From Candidatus Gastranaerophilales bacterium (GTDB taxonomy: Bacteria > Cyanobacteriota > Vampirovibrionia > Gastranaerophilales > Gastranaerophilaceae), in contig CALUPN010000004.1 of assembly GCA_944322625.1 (NCBI GenBank), positions 1-54,636 on the forward strand: DNA of 54,636 nt, given 5' to 3'. A model generated the notes under the pieces. The model did not search any database. It had not been told where the DNA came from and saw only the letters and a list, made by a program, of their open reading frames with translations. The translations under genes were made by a program, and so were the position numbers. Positions 1-7,786 of the stretch are shown here, one piece after another. The stretch's first letter is position 1; the number at the start of each line of letters is the position of its first letter.

Positions 1-81
1 ATTGTAAAAAATACATATTTATAATTCTCGTTGTAAAAGCGTTTATAGTTTGACATATAAGGATTATAACATATTTAAATT

Positions 82-141
82 GGTGGGCACGCAATAGCCA
101 TAAAAAGCATAAACTTTTTCTTTGATGTAGCTTTGCCCACC
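82..141. repeat. Imperfect inverted repeat with nested hairpin
   Basis: An 8-bp arm GGTGGGCA (82-89) is matched by TGCCCACC (134-141), with a second small hairpin nested between them: AAAAAG (102-107) and CTTTTT (114-119). The GC-rich arms stand out from the surrounding AT-rich non-coding DNA. GGTGGGCA palindromes of this kind recur as small dispersed repeats in some cyanobacterial genomes; whether this is one cannot be told from a single copy. The rest of 1-260 shows no gene. Confidence 0.35.
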
Positions 142-260
142 CTACCTTACTTTTGCCCCCTCTACTAAACCGGAGCCTCTCTTTCAAGAACCTTTATCTG
201 TTCAATGAGTTTTTAATAAGATTTTCTTTATGTTAACATTTACTCAAAGAGGAGAAAATC

Positions 261-1535
261 ATGATTAAATCAATAATACTTGGTGCCGGAAAAGGTACAA
301 GAATGAAATCCGATACGCCTAAGGTTTTGCACACAATTTTTGATAAAGCGCTTTTGGGTTATGTTATAGATGCGGTTAACGGCACAAATTTAGCCGACGA
401 AAACTATATTATTGTCGGGCATCAGGCTGATGAAGTCGAAAATTATGTAAAATCTAATTATGAGAATTCAAAATGTGTCCTTCAGACTCCGCAGCTAGGA
501 ACGGGACACGCAGTGAGCATGGCGCTTCCTTATCTCAAAGATTTTGAGGGAGAAGTTATCATTTTATGCGGCGATACTCCTCTTATTACATCCGAAACGC
601 TAAAGGAGTTTATTGAATGCCATAAATCCAATAATTCCGATATTACGGTAATGAGTGCAATTTTTGATAATCCGGCTAATTACGGGCGCATAATAAGAAA
701 CCCGGACGGAACGCTTAATTCTATCGTTGAAGAAAAAGACGCTGATATTGAACAAAAATCGGTTAAAGAAATTAATGCAGGAATATACTGTGTTAATTGG
801 GGAAAGATTAAATCAGCATTTTCGGAGCTCAAGACAAACAATGCACAGGGTGAATATTATTTAACTGATATTATAAAATGGGGAAATGAAAAGAAACTCA
901 GAGTAAATGCTTATACTCTGAAAAATAATGAAGAAATATTCGGCATAAACTCCAAGGCAAATTTATCCGAAGCGTGCAGACTATTAAACCGCAGAGTCGT
1001 AAAACAGCACCTTGATAACGGTGTAACAATTATTGATCCTGATACTACCTGGATAAGCCCGGAAACAGAAATCGGAGCAGATACAGTAATTTACCCCTCC
1101 TGCTATATAAACGGAAAAAATAAAATCGGTTCTCACTGCAAAATCGGCCCCTTTGCTCACTTAAGAGGGGATGTTATATTAGAAGATTACGTTAAAATCG
1201 GGAACTTTGTTGAAGTTAAAAAGACAACAATTAAATCGCACACAAATGCCTGTCATTTAACATACCTTGGCGATAGCGAAATTGGTTCAAACGTAAATAT
1301 CGGAGCCGGTACGATTACGGCAAACTACAATCCTTTAACCAAAGTAAAAAGCAAAACAGTGATTAAAAATAATGTAAAAATTGGCTCGAATTCCGTACTC
1401 GTTGCACCTGTTACAATTGAAGAAGGAGCAAATGTCGGAGCGGTCGGCGTTATAACCAAAAATATTCCGGCCTGGGCACTTGCAATAACAAGAGCCCCGC
1501 TCAGGGTTTTAGAAAATTGGGTTAAAGCGAAATAA
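261..1535 (+). CDS. glmU: Bifunctional UDP-GlcNAc pyrophosphorylase / glucosamine-1-phosphate acetyltransferase
   Basis: GlmU makes UDP-GlcNAc, the precursor for peptidoglycan and LPS, by acetylating GlcN-1-P (C-terminal half) and uridylylating GlcNAc-1-P (N-terminal half). The nucleotidyltransferase signature is at residues 7-21 (LGAGKGTRM then K-x-D-x-P-K), and the C-terminal half is a left-handed beta-helix of hexapeptide repeats containing GHL-like HLTYLGD and IGAGTITANY motifs. At 424 residues it is somewhat shorter than the ~456 of E. coli GlmU but both domains are complete. A strong Shine-Dalgarno (AGAGGAG) sits 7 nt before the ATG. Its end overlaps the convergent lipoate-ligase gene by 14 bp. 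Confidence 0.97.
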   Translation: MIKSIILGAGKGTRMKSDTPKVLHTIFDKALLGYVIDAVNGTNLADENYIIVGHQADEVENYVKSNYENSKCVLQTPQLGTGHAVSMALPYLKDFEGEVIILCGDTPLITSETLKEFIECHKSNNSDITVMSAIFDNPANYGRIIRNPDGTLNSIVEEKDADIEQKSVKEINAGIYCVNWGKIKSAFSELKTNNAQGEYYLTDIIKWGNEKKLRVNAYTLKNNEEIFGINSKANLSEACRLLNRRVVKQHLDNGVTIIDPDTTWISPETEIGADTVIYPSCYINGKNKIGSHCKIGPFAHLRGDVILEDYVKIGNFVEVKKTTIKSHTNACHLTYLGDSEIGSNVNIGAGTITANYNPLTKVKSKTVIKNNVKIGSNSVLVAPVTIEEGANVGAVGVITKNIPAWALAITRAPLRVLENWVKAK

Positions 1536-2148
1536 ATTTTTCAAAAAGATTAACAAAATTCTCTTTTGTCATATCCGGAAGGATTTCGTTTACTGTCGTA
1601 ATCCCTTTGACTTCTTCATGGAACAGATTTTCGAGCAGAGTTTTATCATAGCCGAAAAGAATAGAGCCGTGCTGTAAAATATATCCGTTTTTTCGGCATT
1701 GTGCCGAGCCTATTATTTTTTCCCCCTGATAACAAACGTCTGCGCCGGTTGAGAGCAGCATACAATAATCGTAATGTGTAGAAACTCTTTTATTTTCGCC
1801 GTATTCAAGTTTTATTCCAAGCGTATCAAAGAAATCTATCAATATTCCTGAAATTTTTTTATAAGAGTCAATTACACTTTCATGCTCGTTTGCTTTTCCG
1901 ACGTAGCAGTATGTAACTTCATTATCATGTAACAATGCCCGTCCGCCTGTTAACCTTCTTACGCTATCAATTTCCCCGCTCAAAAAATCATCTTTTTGGG
2001 TTCTTCCTAAAGAAATACATTTTGGCGCCCAGCCGTAGAGACGGAATAAAGGCTCTTCTACGTTTTCATTTATAGCTCTTTCAAGCATTTCTAAATCAAG
2101 GCGCATATTTTCCGCGCCGGAATGGATGCTGTAGCCTAAATATTTCAT
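1522..2148 (-). CDS. Lipoate-protein ligase A-type (BPL/LPL) family protein
   Basis: This is a single-domain biotin/lipoate A/B ligase-fold protein of 208 residues that probably attaches lipoate or octanoate to E2/H proteins. The substrate motif R-R-L-T-G-G-R followed by H-D is at residues 64-75, and the catalytic lysine candidate is K144 in G-E-K-I-I-G-S-A-Q. It lacks the C-terminal accessory domain of bipartite LplA, so a LipM/LipL-like octanoyl transferase is an alternative. Its ATG overlaps the dgt stop (ATGA), so the two are translationally coupled on the minus strand. Confidence 0.85.
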   Translation of the reverse strand: MKYLGYSIHSGAENMRLDLEMLERAINENVEEPLFRLYGWAPKCISLGRTQKDDFLSGEIDSVRRLTGGRALLHDNEVTYCYVGKANEHESVIDSYKKISGILIDFFDTLGIKLEYGENKRVSTHYDYCMLLSTGADVCYQGEKIIGSAQCRKNGYILQHGSILFGYDKTLLENLFHEEVKGITTVNEILPDMTKENFVNLFEKFISL

Positions 2149-3176
2149 TTTCTTTCACGTGCTTTCTTTAAAAGCGCATCATCGCTGGTTTTTTCAGCCA
2201 GAGGCATCGGAATAAACAAATCTTTATAACGTCTTATTGCATACTGGTCTGTCATACCCGAAATATAATCAGTTACAATCTGCGGAATTTCTTCTTTATC
2301 ATAGTATGATGCAAGCATTTCCGTATAATACTCAAACAATGATTTTATAATATTTTTCGCCTTCTTTTCTTCCGCTTTTGCAATCGGGTCAAGATAAACA
2401 TTATCAAACATCCAGGTTCTGAGTTTTGTAACATAAAACCAGCCCTCTTCCGACATTGTAACCTTAGGCTTATCCATAGAGCTTTCAATAACATCTGTAA
2501 TCATTTTCCCTAATCTTGCAGATTGGTTAGAAGAAAAATATTTTATACAATCATCAGGTAAATCGTTTTCGGATATTATGCCAGCCCTTATAGAGTCTTC
2601 AATATCGTGGTTTATATAAGCAATCTTATCCGCATATTGAACAATTTGTGCTTCCGGAGTTTTAGGCTTGTAGCCCCAAGTATGAGTTAGTATTCCGTCA
2701 ACGGTTTCTCTGCATAAGTTCATATCTTCAAGAACTTCAACAACTCTCACGCTCTGGAGATTGTGATGAAACCCGTTTGGAAGAAGTTCGTCCAAGGTAC
2801 CCTCTCCGCAATGGCCGAAAGCTGTATGGCCTAAATCATGACCTAATGCTATAGCTTCAACCAAATCTTCATTAAGCCTTAAAGCTCTTGCCATGGTACG
2901 TCCTATTTGCGCAACTTCAAGCGTATGGGTAAGACGGGTTCGAAAATGGTCGTTATATGGTGATAAGAATACTTGAGTCTTATGTTTGAGCCTCCTGAAA
3001 GATTTTGAATGCAGAATTTTATCTCTGTCTCTTTGAAATTCCGTCCTTATCTCAAAATGTTCGTTTCTTGGTCTTTTACGGCCTTTTGAATTAAGACATT
3101 TTGTGGCATATGGACTTAATATTTCTAATTCTCTTTGCTCTAAGCTTTCTTTAATTGTCTTGCATTCCGTGCTCAT
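2145..3176 (-). CDS. dgt: Deoxyguanosinetriphosphate triphosphohydrolase-like protein (HD domain)
   Basis: The protein (343 aa) belongs to the dGTPase/HD family that hydrolyses dNTPs to deoxynucleosides and triphosphate. The metal site is visible: H84 in R-L-T-H-T, then H113-D114 in G-H-D-L-G-H-T-A-F-G-H, with the conserved R-R-L-K-H-K-T-Q upstream. Length fits the short dGTPase-like group. An upstream in-frame ATG at 3281 would run into the divergent mgtC-like gene and adds 35 unrelated residues; the ATG at 3176 lies 6 nt downstream of TATAAT, so a leaderless start there is preferred. It heads an operon with the lipoate-ligase gene. Confidence 0.9.
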   Translation of the reverse strand: MSTECKTIKESLEQRELEILSPYATKCLNSKGRKRPRNEHFEIRTEFQRDRDKILHSKSFRRLKHKTQVFLSPYNDHFRTRLTHTLEVAQIGRTMARALRLNEDLVEAIALGHDLGHTAFGHCGEGTLDELLPNGFHHNLQSVRVVEVLEDMNLCRETVDGILTHTWGYKPKTPEAQIVQYADKIAYINHDIEDSIRAGIISENDLPDDCIKYFSSNQSARLGKMITDVIESSMDKPKVTMSEEGWFYVTKLRTWMFDNVYLDPIAKAEEKKAKNIIKSLFEYYTEMLASYYDKEEIPQIVTDYISGMTDQYAIRRYKDLFIPMPLAEKTSDDALLKKARERK

Positions 3177-3182
3177 AGCTAA

Positions 3183-3188
3183 ATTATA
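3183..3188 (-). promoter_or_regulatory. -10 box of dgt, placing the start codon at or near +1
   Basis: On the minus strand TATAAT is followed by six bases and then the ATG of dgt, with no Shine-Dalgarno between. The implied mRNA is leaderless. A TAGCCA sequence about 18 bp further upstream could serve as a weak -35. Confidence 0.6.
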
Positions 3189-3221
3189 CACGAAAGTCAA
3201 TGTTTTGGCTACTCTTTGAGA

Positions 3222-3250
3222 TTGTATTTTGAAACCAAATAGTGTATCAT
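3222..3250 (+). promoter_or_regulatory. Candidate promoter of the mgtC-like gene
   Basis: TTGTAT (3222-3227), a 17-bp spacer and TATCAT (3245-3250) precede the ATG by 21 nt, with an AAGGAGAG ribosome site in the short leader. The -35 is poor, so the call rests mainly on the -10 and position. Confidence 0.35.
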
Positions 3251-3271
3251 ATTCCATAAGGAGAGAGAATA

Positions 3272-3994
3272 ATGGAATCATTTTTTAATGCAGAATTTGT
3301 AATAAGATTATTTATGGCGCTTGCTTTAGGTTTCCTTTTGGGCCTTGAAAGAGAACTTACCAATAAATATGCAGGGTTAAGGACGCATATTCTTGTATGT
3401 TTGGGAGCTTGTATTTTTACATTAATGTCAATATACGGTTTTCCTACATTCGCCCATGGCGATAACATAATTATTGATAATGCGACCGGTATAAGAGATA
3501 CCTCCCGTGTTGCCGCACAAATCGTCACTGGTATTGGTTTTATCGGCGCGGGGACAGTATTAAGAAACGGCCCTATGGTGTTTGGTTTAACAACAGCCGC
3601 TACATTATGGATTGCAGCAAGCATAGGAATGGCATGTGGGGCCGGAATGTATGGCATTGCTATTATTGCGACGGTACTTGCCGTTGCGGTACTTACACTA
3701 ATCAGAATTTTCGAAAGACAACTCTTGCCGTCAGGCGGAAAGCATATTCGCCGCTGCAAGATAACTGTATATTGCGACAGTAACGATACAAGACAAGTGT
3801 ATGACCTGATTTTTGAAAGAGTTGATAATATAAAAGATTTTACTTCCAAAAAACTGATAGAGAATCCCGAAAAATCAAAAGTTACAGCCATATTTGATTT
3901 TAATAATAAAAATCTGATGAAAGATTTATACAATGATTTAACAACGAATATTGCTAAGCCGGTTTCAATAACATTGCAGGAATTAAATGATTAA
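3272..3994 (+). CDS. MgtC/SapB family membrane protein
   Basis: An inner-membrane protein of the MgtC/SapB family, 240 aa, with about five hydrophobic segments in residues 8-145 and a soluble C-terminal region of about 90 residues, as in MgtC-type proteins with an ACT-like tail. The family signature is clear: G-L-E-R-E near residue 24 and the glycine-rich I-G-F-I-G-A-G-T segment. Family members are tied to magnesium homeostasis or ATP-synthase regulation; which applies here cannot be read from sequence. The AAGGAGAG ribosome site is strong. It overlaps the next gene by 8 bp, so the two are co-transcribed. Confidence 0.88.
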   Translation: MESFFNAEFVIRLFMALALGFLLGLERELTNKYAGLRTHILVCLGACIFTLMSIYGFPTFAHGDNIIIDNATGIRDTSRVAAQIVTGIGFIGAGTVLRNGPMVFGLTTAATLWIAASIGMACGAGMYGIAIIATVLAVAVLTLIRIFERQLLPSGGKHIRRCKITVYCDSNDTRQVYDLIFERVDNIKDFTSKKLIENPEKSKVTAIFDFNNKNLMKDLYNDLTTNIAKPVSITLQELND

Positions 3995-5315
3995 AGAACG
4001 AAAAAAAAAGTTAAACAAAAAAACAAAATCGCAAATTCTCATGGAATATGCAAGAACAGTCGGGATTTCGTTCTCTGTTGCTCTGATATTCACAATTCTG
4101 CTATCATTTCATGCCAGAAGTGAAATGATAAAAAATCTCTACATTAATGCAGATGAGCGGGTTAAAATAGACGAAAAAGTTGCAAAACAAATTGTTACAC
4201 AATCAGATTTGACAAAGAATTTAAAAACTAAAAAATATACAATTTGTCTGCAAGTCGGTAATTTATATGCAACGGCAGATGATTTTGCAAATGCGGAATA
4301 TGCATACAAACTCGCCATGGAAAAAGCTCCGACAGGCATTTACACTCCGTATTTAAGAATGGCGGAAGTTCTTACCGCGCAAGAGAAGTTTGAAGAAGCA
4401 AATAATCTTATTAAATCAGTAAAAGATATCCAAAATAAAAAACTTATAAAATTTAAAACACGTGCATATATGGTTCTTGGTGACAAGTATTATTCAATCG
4501 GAAAATTTTTAAGCGCGGCAAAAAGTTATGAAAAATCAAAATTCTATTATGATAAATTTGCAACAAAAGATTCAAAAATTGATGAAGCTATTATTACACG
4601 AATTACAAATGCCTATATTGAAACTGCAAATATTATGGTAAAAAACGGTTACAATTCCGAAGCCGTAAGATTTTTGAAAAAAGCGGAAAAATATTCACCT
4701 CACAATTTTGAAATCAAATATAAGCTTGCAATTATATATTCGGATTTGGATCCTGTAAAATCAGTTGAATATTTTGAACCTCTTTTGGAGAAAATGCCGC
4801 AATTTATAGATTACGGTGTTTACGGCAAAGCTTTAATGAAAGCCGCTAATATTGCAGATATAGAAGGGAAACCGACTCAAGCTAAGTATTATAGATATAA
4901 AATACATTCAGTTGATATTTTTATAGCACAAAAAGTCGTTTATAAGAATGATATAGAAATAATATTGGATTCGTTTACCGTAAGAAAATTTTGGTTTAAA
5001 TACAAATTAAGAGCAAAGTACAAGCTAAAAAATATATCTAATAATGATATAAAACATCTTTCCGCAGATTTCATCTTACGGCAAAATGACAAAGTATTGG
5101 AAACTGTTACCAAAACTTTTGTAACGGCAAGAAACCCGCTCTATTCTAACGGCGGAGAAACAGCCGAGTATGAGATAATTTTCGGTAAAAATATTTTTAC
5201 CAAAAAGGAATTAGAACAGTATGTTATAGATATATATATTTATAAAGATGAACGATATAAAACTCTTGCCGGTACAATGAAAGTTCCTTTAAAATCAATT
5301 TATTCATCTAAATAG
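3987..5315 (+). CDS. Membrane-anchored TPR-repeat protein of unknown function
   Basis: The 442-residue protein has a very basic N-terminus (residues 1-15 are mostly K/R), one transmembrane helix at about 26-43, and then helical tetratricopeptide-like repeats from about residue 80 to 300 (for example A-D-D-F-A-N-A-E-Y-A-Y and A-A-K-S-Y-E-K-S). The last ~120 residues look beta-rich and may form a separate domain. This suggests a single-pass anchor with a periplasmic scaffold, but no specific function is recognisable. Its start overlaps the mgtC-like gene by 8 bp and its end overlaps the convergent acidic-protein gene by 16 bp. Confidence 0.75.
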   Translation: MIKERKKKLNKKTKSQILMEYARTVGISFSVALIFTILLSFHARSEMIKNLYINADERVKIDEKVAKQIVTQSDLTKNLKTKKYTICLQVGNLYATADDFANAEYAYKLAMEKAPTGIYTPYLRMAEVLTAQEKFEEANNLIKSVKDIQNKKLIKFKTRAYMVLGDKYYSIGKFLSAAKSYEKSKFYYDKFATKDSKIDEAIITRITNAYIETANIMVKNGYNSEAVRFLKKAEKYSPHNFEIKYKLAIIYSDLDPVKSVEYFEPLLEKMPQFIDYGVYGKALMKAANIADIEGKPTQAKYYRYKIHSVDIFIAQKVVYKNDIEIILDSFTVRKFWFKYKLRAKYKLKNISNNDIKHLSADFILRQNDKVLETVTKTFVTARNPLYSNGGETAEYEIIFGKNIFTKKELEQYVIDIYIYKDERYKTLAGTMKVPLKSIYSSK

Positions 5316-6859
5316 AGTGTGTCGCCCCATCTGTATAATTTTCTTCCTGCAATAAATAAATCTTCATCCAGAATACTGGCATTTATTCTGGCCCCGTCAC
5401 CTAAAATTTTAAAATCAGCTTCATCATCTTCAATTTCAGCATATTCGGGTTCGCTATCTCCGAAGAATTCATTTAAAGTAGGCTTTGGTTGTTCTGCTTT
5501 AAGTTTATTCAATTCATCCTTAAGCAGGACAACTTCACTTAACATAGCTTGCATAGCAATGTTGCTGCGGGTTTTATCATCAAGCATGACTTCTTCGGAC
5601 GGTTTATCAATATTGTAAAAATCTGCTAAGCATTCCCCAATGGCTTCAATATCCTCGGTTTCATTATTTTGAATTTTATCATCGTTTTCATTTGGCAAAT
5701 CAATTACTTCAGTATCGACAAAATTCTCCGATTTTTCTTCTGAATTCTCAAGATTTATATTTTCTTCAATTTCAGAAACTTCATCTGTTTCAGTTTCATT
5801 GACAGTGCTTTCAGTAATAAATTCTTCATTTAGGATTTCGTCTGAGTCATTCGTTTCTCTTGTTTCTTCTTCGGAGTCGACAACATCCGTAATCTCATCA
5901 TCTGACAATTCAGAAAGAAATTCTTCTTTTTCATTATCTTCTGCAGGCGAAGCAAATTCGGGCCCTTCATCGCTCACATTAAGTATTTCTGCGGAATTTT
6001 CTTTTGGCAAAATGTGTTCAACTTCATTATCTTTTTCTTTTATAACAACATCAGATTTTTCGATTTTATCATTTTTTTCTGCCGGAACAGGTGTAATAAC
6101 CGGTATTACTTGCGGAGCTTGTGTCGTCTCTGGCTGCATAACCTGAATTTGAACAGGTTGAGCCAGCCCGGCTAAATTCGGAGCTTTTGTTATTATTTCA
6201 TCAACAATTGACGTAATTGCATCTTTTGTAATTGTGTTATTAACGGGCGGATTCTGCTCAATCACCGTTTGTTTTTCGACCGGCTCCGATTCAGAAACTG
6301 CATCAATAGTATTTTCTTTAGTAACAAACATATCTCCGTGAGCTTCTTCTTTAACCGGTGGCATTTCATCCAAAACAGGAGGTTCAACTTCATCAACTCT
6401 CGGAATTTCTTCAGTTTCAGAAATGTTTTTTTCGAGATTTTTTTCCGGTAAACTATCTTCAATTATTTCTTGCGAAGTTGACTCTTCCGGAATTATAGCA
6501 TTCACTGTGTTCTCTGTGCCGGAAGCAGGCAATGTTTCACAAACATCTTTTCCTGCGCCACCATTAAGCACAAGTCTGCTGTCTTTTAATTTAGGATATC
6601 CGTTATCCAAATAAAAATATAAATCTGCCAAACCGCTTAATGATTTATTAGAAAATTCAATTTCTATGGAATTATTATCCGGAAAAGAGAATTTGTTTAT
6701 TTTAACAGCTTCTTCTAATTTATCAATAGAATTAATAACTTTGATAAATTCCTGCATTACACTCGGCGAAATTTCACAAATTGCCCGAAACACGCCATTT
6801 ATAATAACGTTATTACCCAGCCACTCTCCGTTTATTGTAATTCCTTTAAGTTTTCGCAT
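5300..6859 (-). CDS. Acidic low-complexity protein of unknown function behind a sigma-28-type promoter
   Basis: This 519-residue protein is not a family I recognise. It has a conserved-looking N-terminal module (about 1-110, mixed alpha/beta composition), a long Glu/Asp/Pro/Ser/Thr-rich disordered middle (about 115-460), and a compact C-terminal module ending L-F-I-A-G-R-K-L-Y-R-W-G-D-T-L-Y. No signal peptide or transmembrane helix is seen. The start has AAGGAT about 8 nt upstream. Upstream lies a near-exact FliA promoter, so expression with late flagellar genes is the main clue. The strong acidic bias makes the opposite strand appear open in places; those ORFs are compositional shadows. Confidence 0.75.
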   Translation of the reverse strand: MRKLKGITINGEWLGNNVIINGVFRAICEISPSVMQEFIKVINSIDKLEEAVKINKFSFPDNNSIEIEFSNKSLSGLADLYFYLDNGYPKLKDSRLVLNGGAGKDVCETLPASGTENTVNAIIPEESTSQEIIEDSLPEKNLEKNISETEEIPRVDEVEPPVLDEMPPVKEEAHGDMFVTKENTIDAVSESEPVEKQTVIEQNPPVNNTITKDAITSIVDEIITKAPNLAGLAQPVQIQVMQPETTQAPQVIPVITPVPAEKNDKIEKSDVVIKEKDNEVEHILPKENSAEILNVSDEGPEFASPAEDNEKEEFLSELSDDEITDVVDSEEETRETNDSDEILNEEFITESTVNETETDEVSEIEENINLENSEEKSENFVDTEVIDLPNENDDKIQNNETEDIEAIGECLADFYNIDKPSEEVMLDDKTRSNIAMQAMLSEVVLLKDELNKLKAEQPKPTLNEFFGDSEPEYAEIEDDEADFKILGDGARINASILDEDLFIAGRKLYRWGDTLYLDE

Positions 6860-6887
6860 AACCTATCCTTAATTATCTACAAATATA

Positions 6888-6914
6888 ATATCGGCATTTT
6901 TTGAAAAAACTTTA
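6888..6914 (-). promoter_or_regulatory. Sigma-28 (FliA)-type promoter
   Basis: On the minus strand the sequence is TAAAGTTT (6914-6907), an 11-bp spacer, and GCCGATAT (6895-6888). The enterobacterial FliA consensus is TAAAGTTT-N11-GCCGATAA, so 15 of 16 defined bases and the spacer agree. It lies 28 nt before the ATG of the acidic-protein gene. A TGTAACA element starts 16 bp upstream of the -35 (6937-6931). Confidence 0.75.
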
Positions 6915-6941
6915 GGATTTTACAAAAAAATGTTACAAAGC

Positions 6942-7724
6942 TTAATAATTAAGAACAGGAGCCGAGCAGAGAAGCGTTTTTGTGTATTCTTGCTGAGGAA
7001 AATTAAAAATTGAACTTGTTATATTCTCTTCAATAAGTTTACCAAAATACATGATTCCCACCCTGTCCGCCAGGTATCTGATAACATTAAGGTCATGTGA
7101 GATGAATAAAATCGTTAAATTTCTCTGCTCTTTTAATTCTTTTAATAAATTTATAATTTGCGCCTGGATGCTAGCGTCCAGAGCGCTTACAGGCTCATCG
7201 GCTATTAATAGTTTCGGGTTTAATACAAGTGAACGCGCAATAGCTATTCTCTGTCTCTGGCCGCCTGAAAACTCATGTGGATATAATTCCAAGCAGCTTT
7301 CAGACATTCCGACATCCTCTAAAGCCTGTTTTATAATAGTTTTCTTTCTGTTCTTTGAATAATTAGTATTTATATCTAAAGGTTCAAAAAGAGCATCACC
7401 TATTTTCATTTTTGGATTAAGGCTGGAATACGGATTTTGAAAAACCATCTGAACATTTGTCGGGTATTTGCGTTTCTCTTCTTTTGTTTGATTATAAATA
7501 TTTTTACCTTCAAAAAATATTTCTCCGGATTTAGGCTTAACAAGTTTTACAACAGCTTTTGAAAGCGTAGATTTCCCGCACCCTGATTCACCGGCCAGCG
7601 CATATATTTCTCCTGAGTGAATATTTAAAGACACATCATCTACTGCTGTTGTGAAGGATGTGTGGGAATTTTTTATATTACTATATTCTACCGTAAGATT
7701 TTTTATTTCTAATAAATTATCCAT
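6942..7724 (-). CDS. Oligopeptide/dipeptide-type ABC transporter ATP-binding protein (DppF/OppF-like)
   Basis: A complete ABC ATPase of 260 aa: Walker A G-E-S-G-C-G-K-S-T at residues 45-53, Q-loop at F-Q-N-P-Y-S-S-L-N-P, signature F-S-G-G-Q-R-Q-R, Walker B L-L-I-A-D-E-P and the H-loop I-S-H-D. The S-L-N-P after the Q-loop and the L-D-A-S-I-Q-A-Q segment are typical of the Opp/Dpp/nickel group. It stands alone: no permease, binding protein or partner ATPase is adjacent, so partners must be elsewhere. It appears to be transcribed leaderless from TAAAAT 6 nt upstream. Confidence 0.9.
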   Translation of the reverse strand: MDNLLEIKNLTVEYSNIKNSHTSFTTAVDDVSLNIHSGEIYALAGESGCGKSTLSKAVVKLVKPKSGEIFFEGKNIYNQTKEEKRKYPTNVQMVFQNPYSSLNPKMKIGDALFEPLDINTNYSKNRKKTIIKQALEDVGMSESCLELYPHEFSGGQRQRIAIARSLVLNPKLLIADEPVSALDASIQAQIINLLKELKEQRNLTILFISHDLNVIRYLADRVGIMYFGKLIEENITSSIFNFPQQEYTKTLLCSAPVLNY

Positions 7725-7730
7725 GCAAAC

Positions 7731-7736
7731 ATTTTA
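7731..7736 (-). promoter_or_regulatory. Extended -10 of the orphan ABC ATPase gene; leaderless start
   Basis: The minus strand reads TGT-TAAAAT, six bases, then ATG. The TGn extension fits an extended -10 promoter. No Shine-Dalgarno is present between it and the start. Confidence 0.6.
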
Positions 7737-7751
7737 ACATAGTCTCTTTTG

Positions 7752-7760
7752 TGATAAAAT
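7752..7760 (+). promoter_or_regulatory. Extended -10 of the AI-2E-family gene
   Basis: TGA-TAAAAT precedes a ~20-nt leader with an AAGGAG ribosome site before the ATG at 7787. It is arranged back to back with the divergent promoter of the ABC ATPase gene. Confidence 0.5.
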
Positions 7761-7786
7761 CCTCATAAAGGATAAGGAGCTATATT

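Noticed and set aside
3247..3933. 228-codon ORF antisense to the mgtC-like gene
   Set aside because: It mirrors the hydrophobic-codon composition of the mgtC-like gene, has no ribosome site and no family resemblance, while the plus-strand gene has a strong start and family motifs.
5799..6146. ORF on the plus strand inside the acidic-protein gene
   Set aside because: Ser/Val-rich translation is the complement of Glu/Asp-rich codons in the real gene; no start signal.
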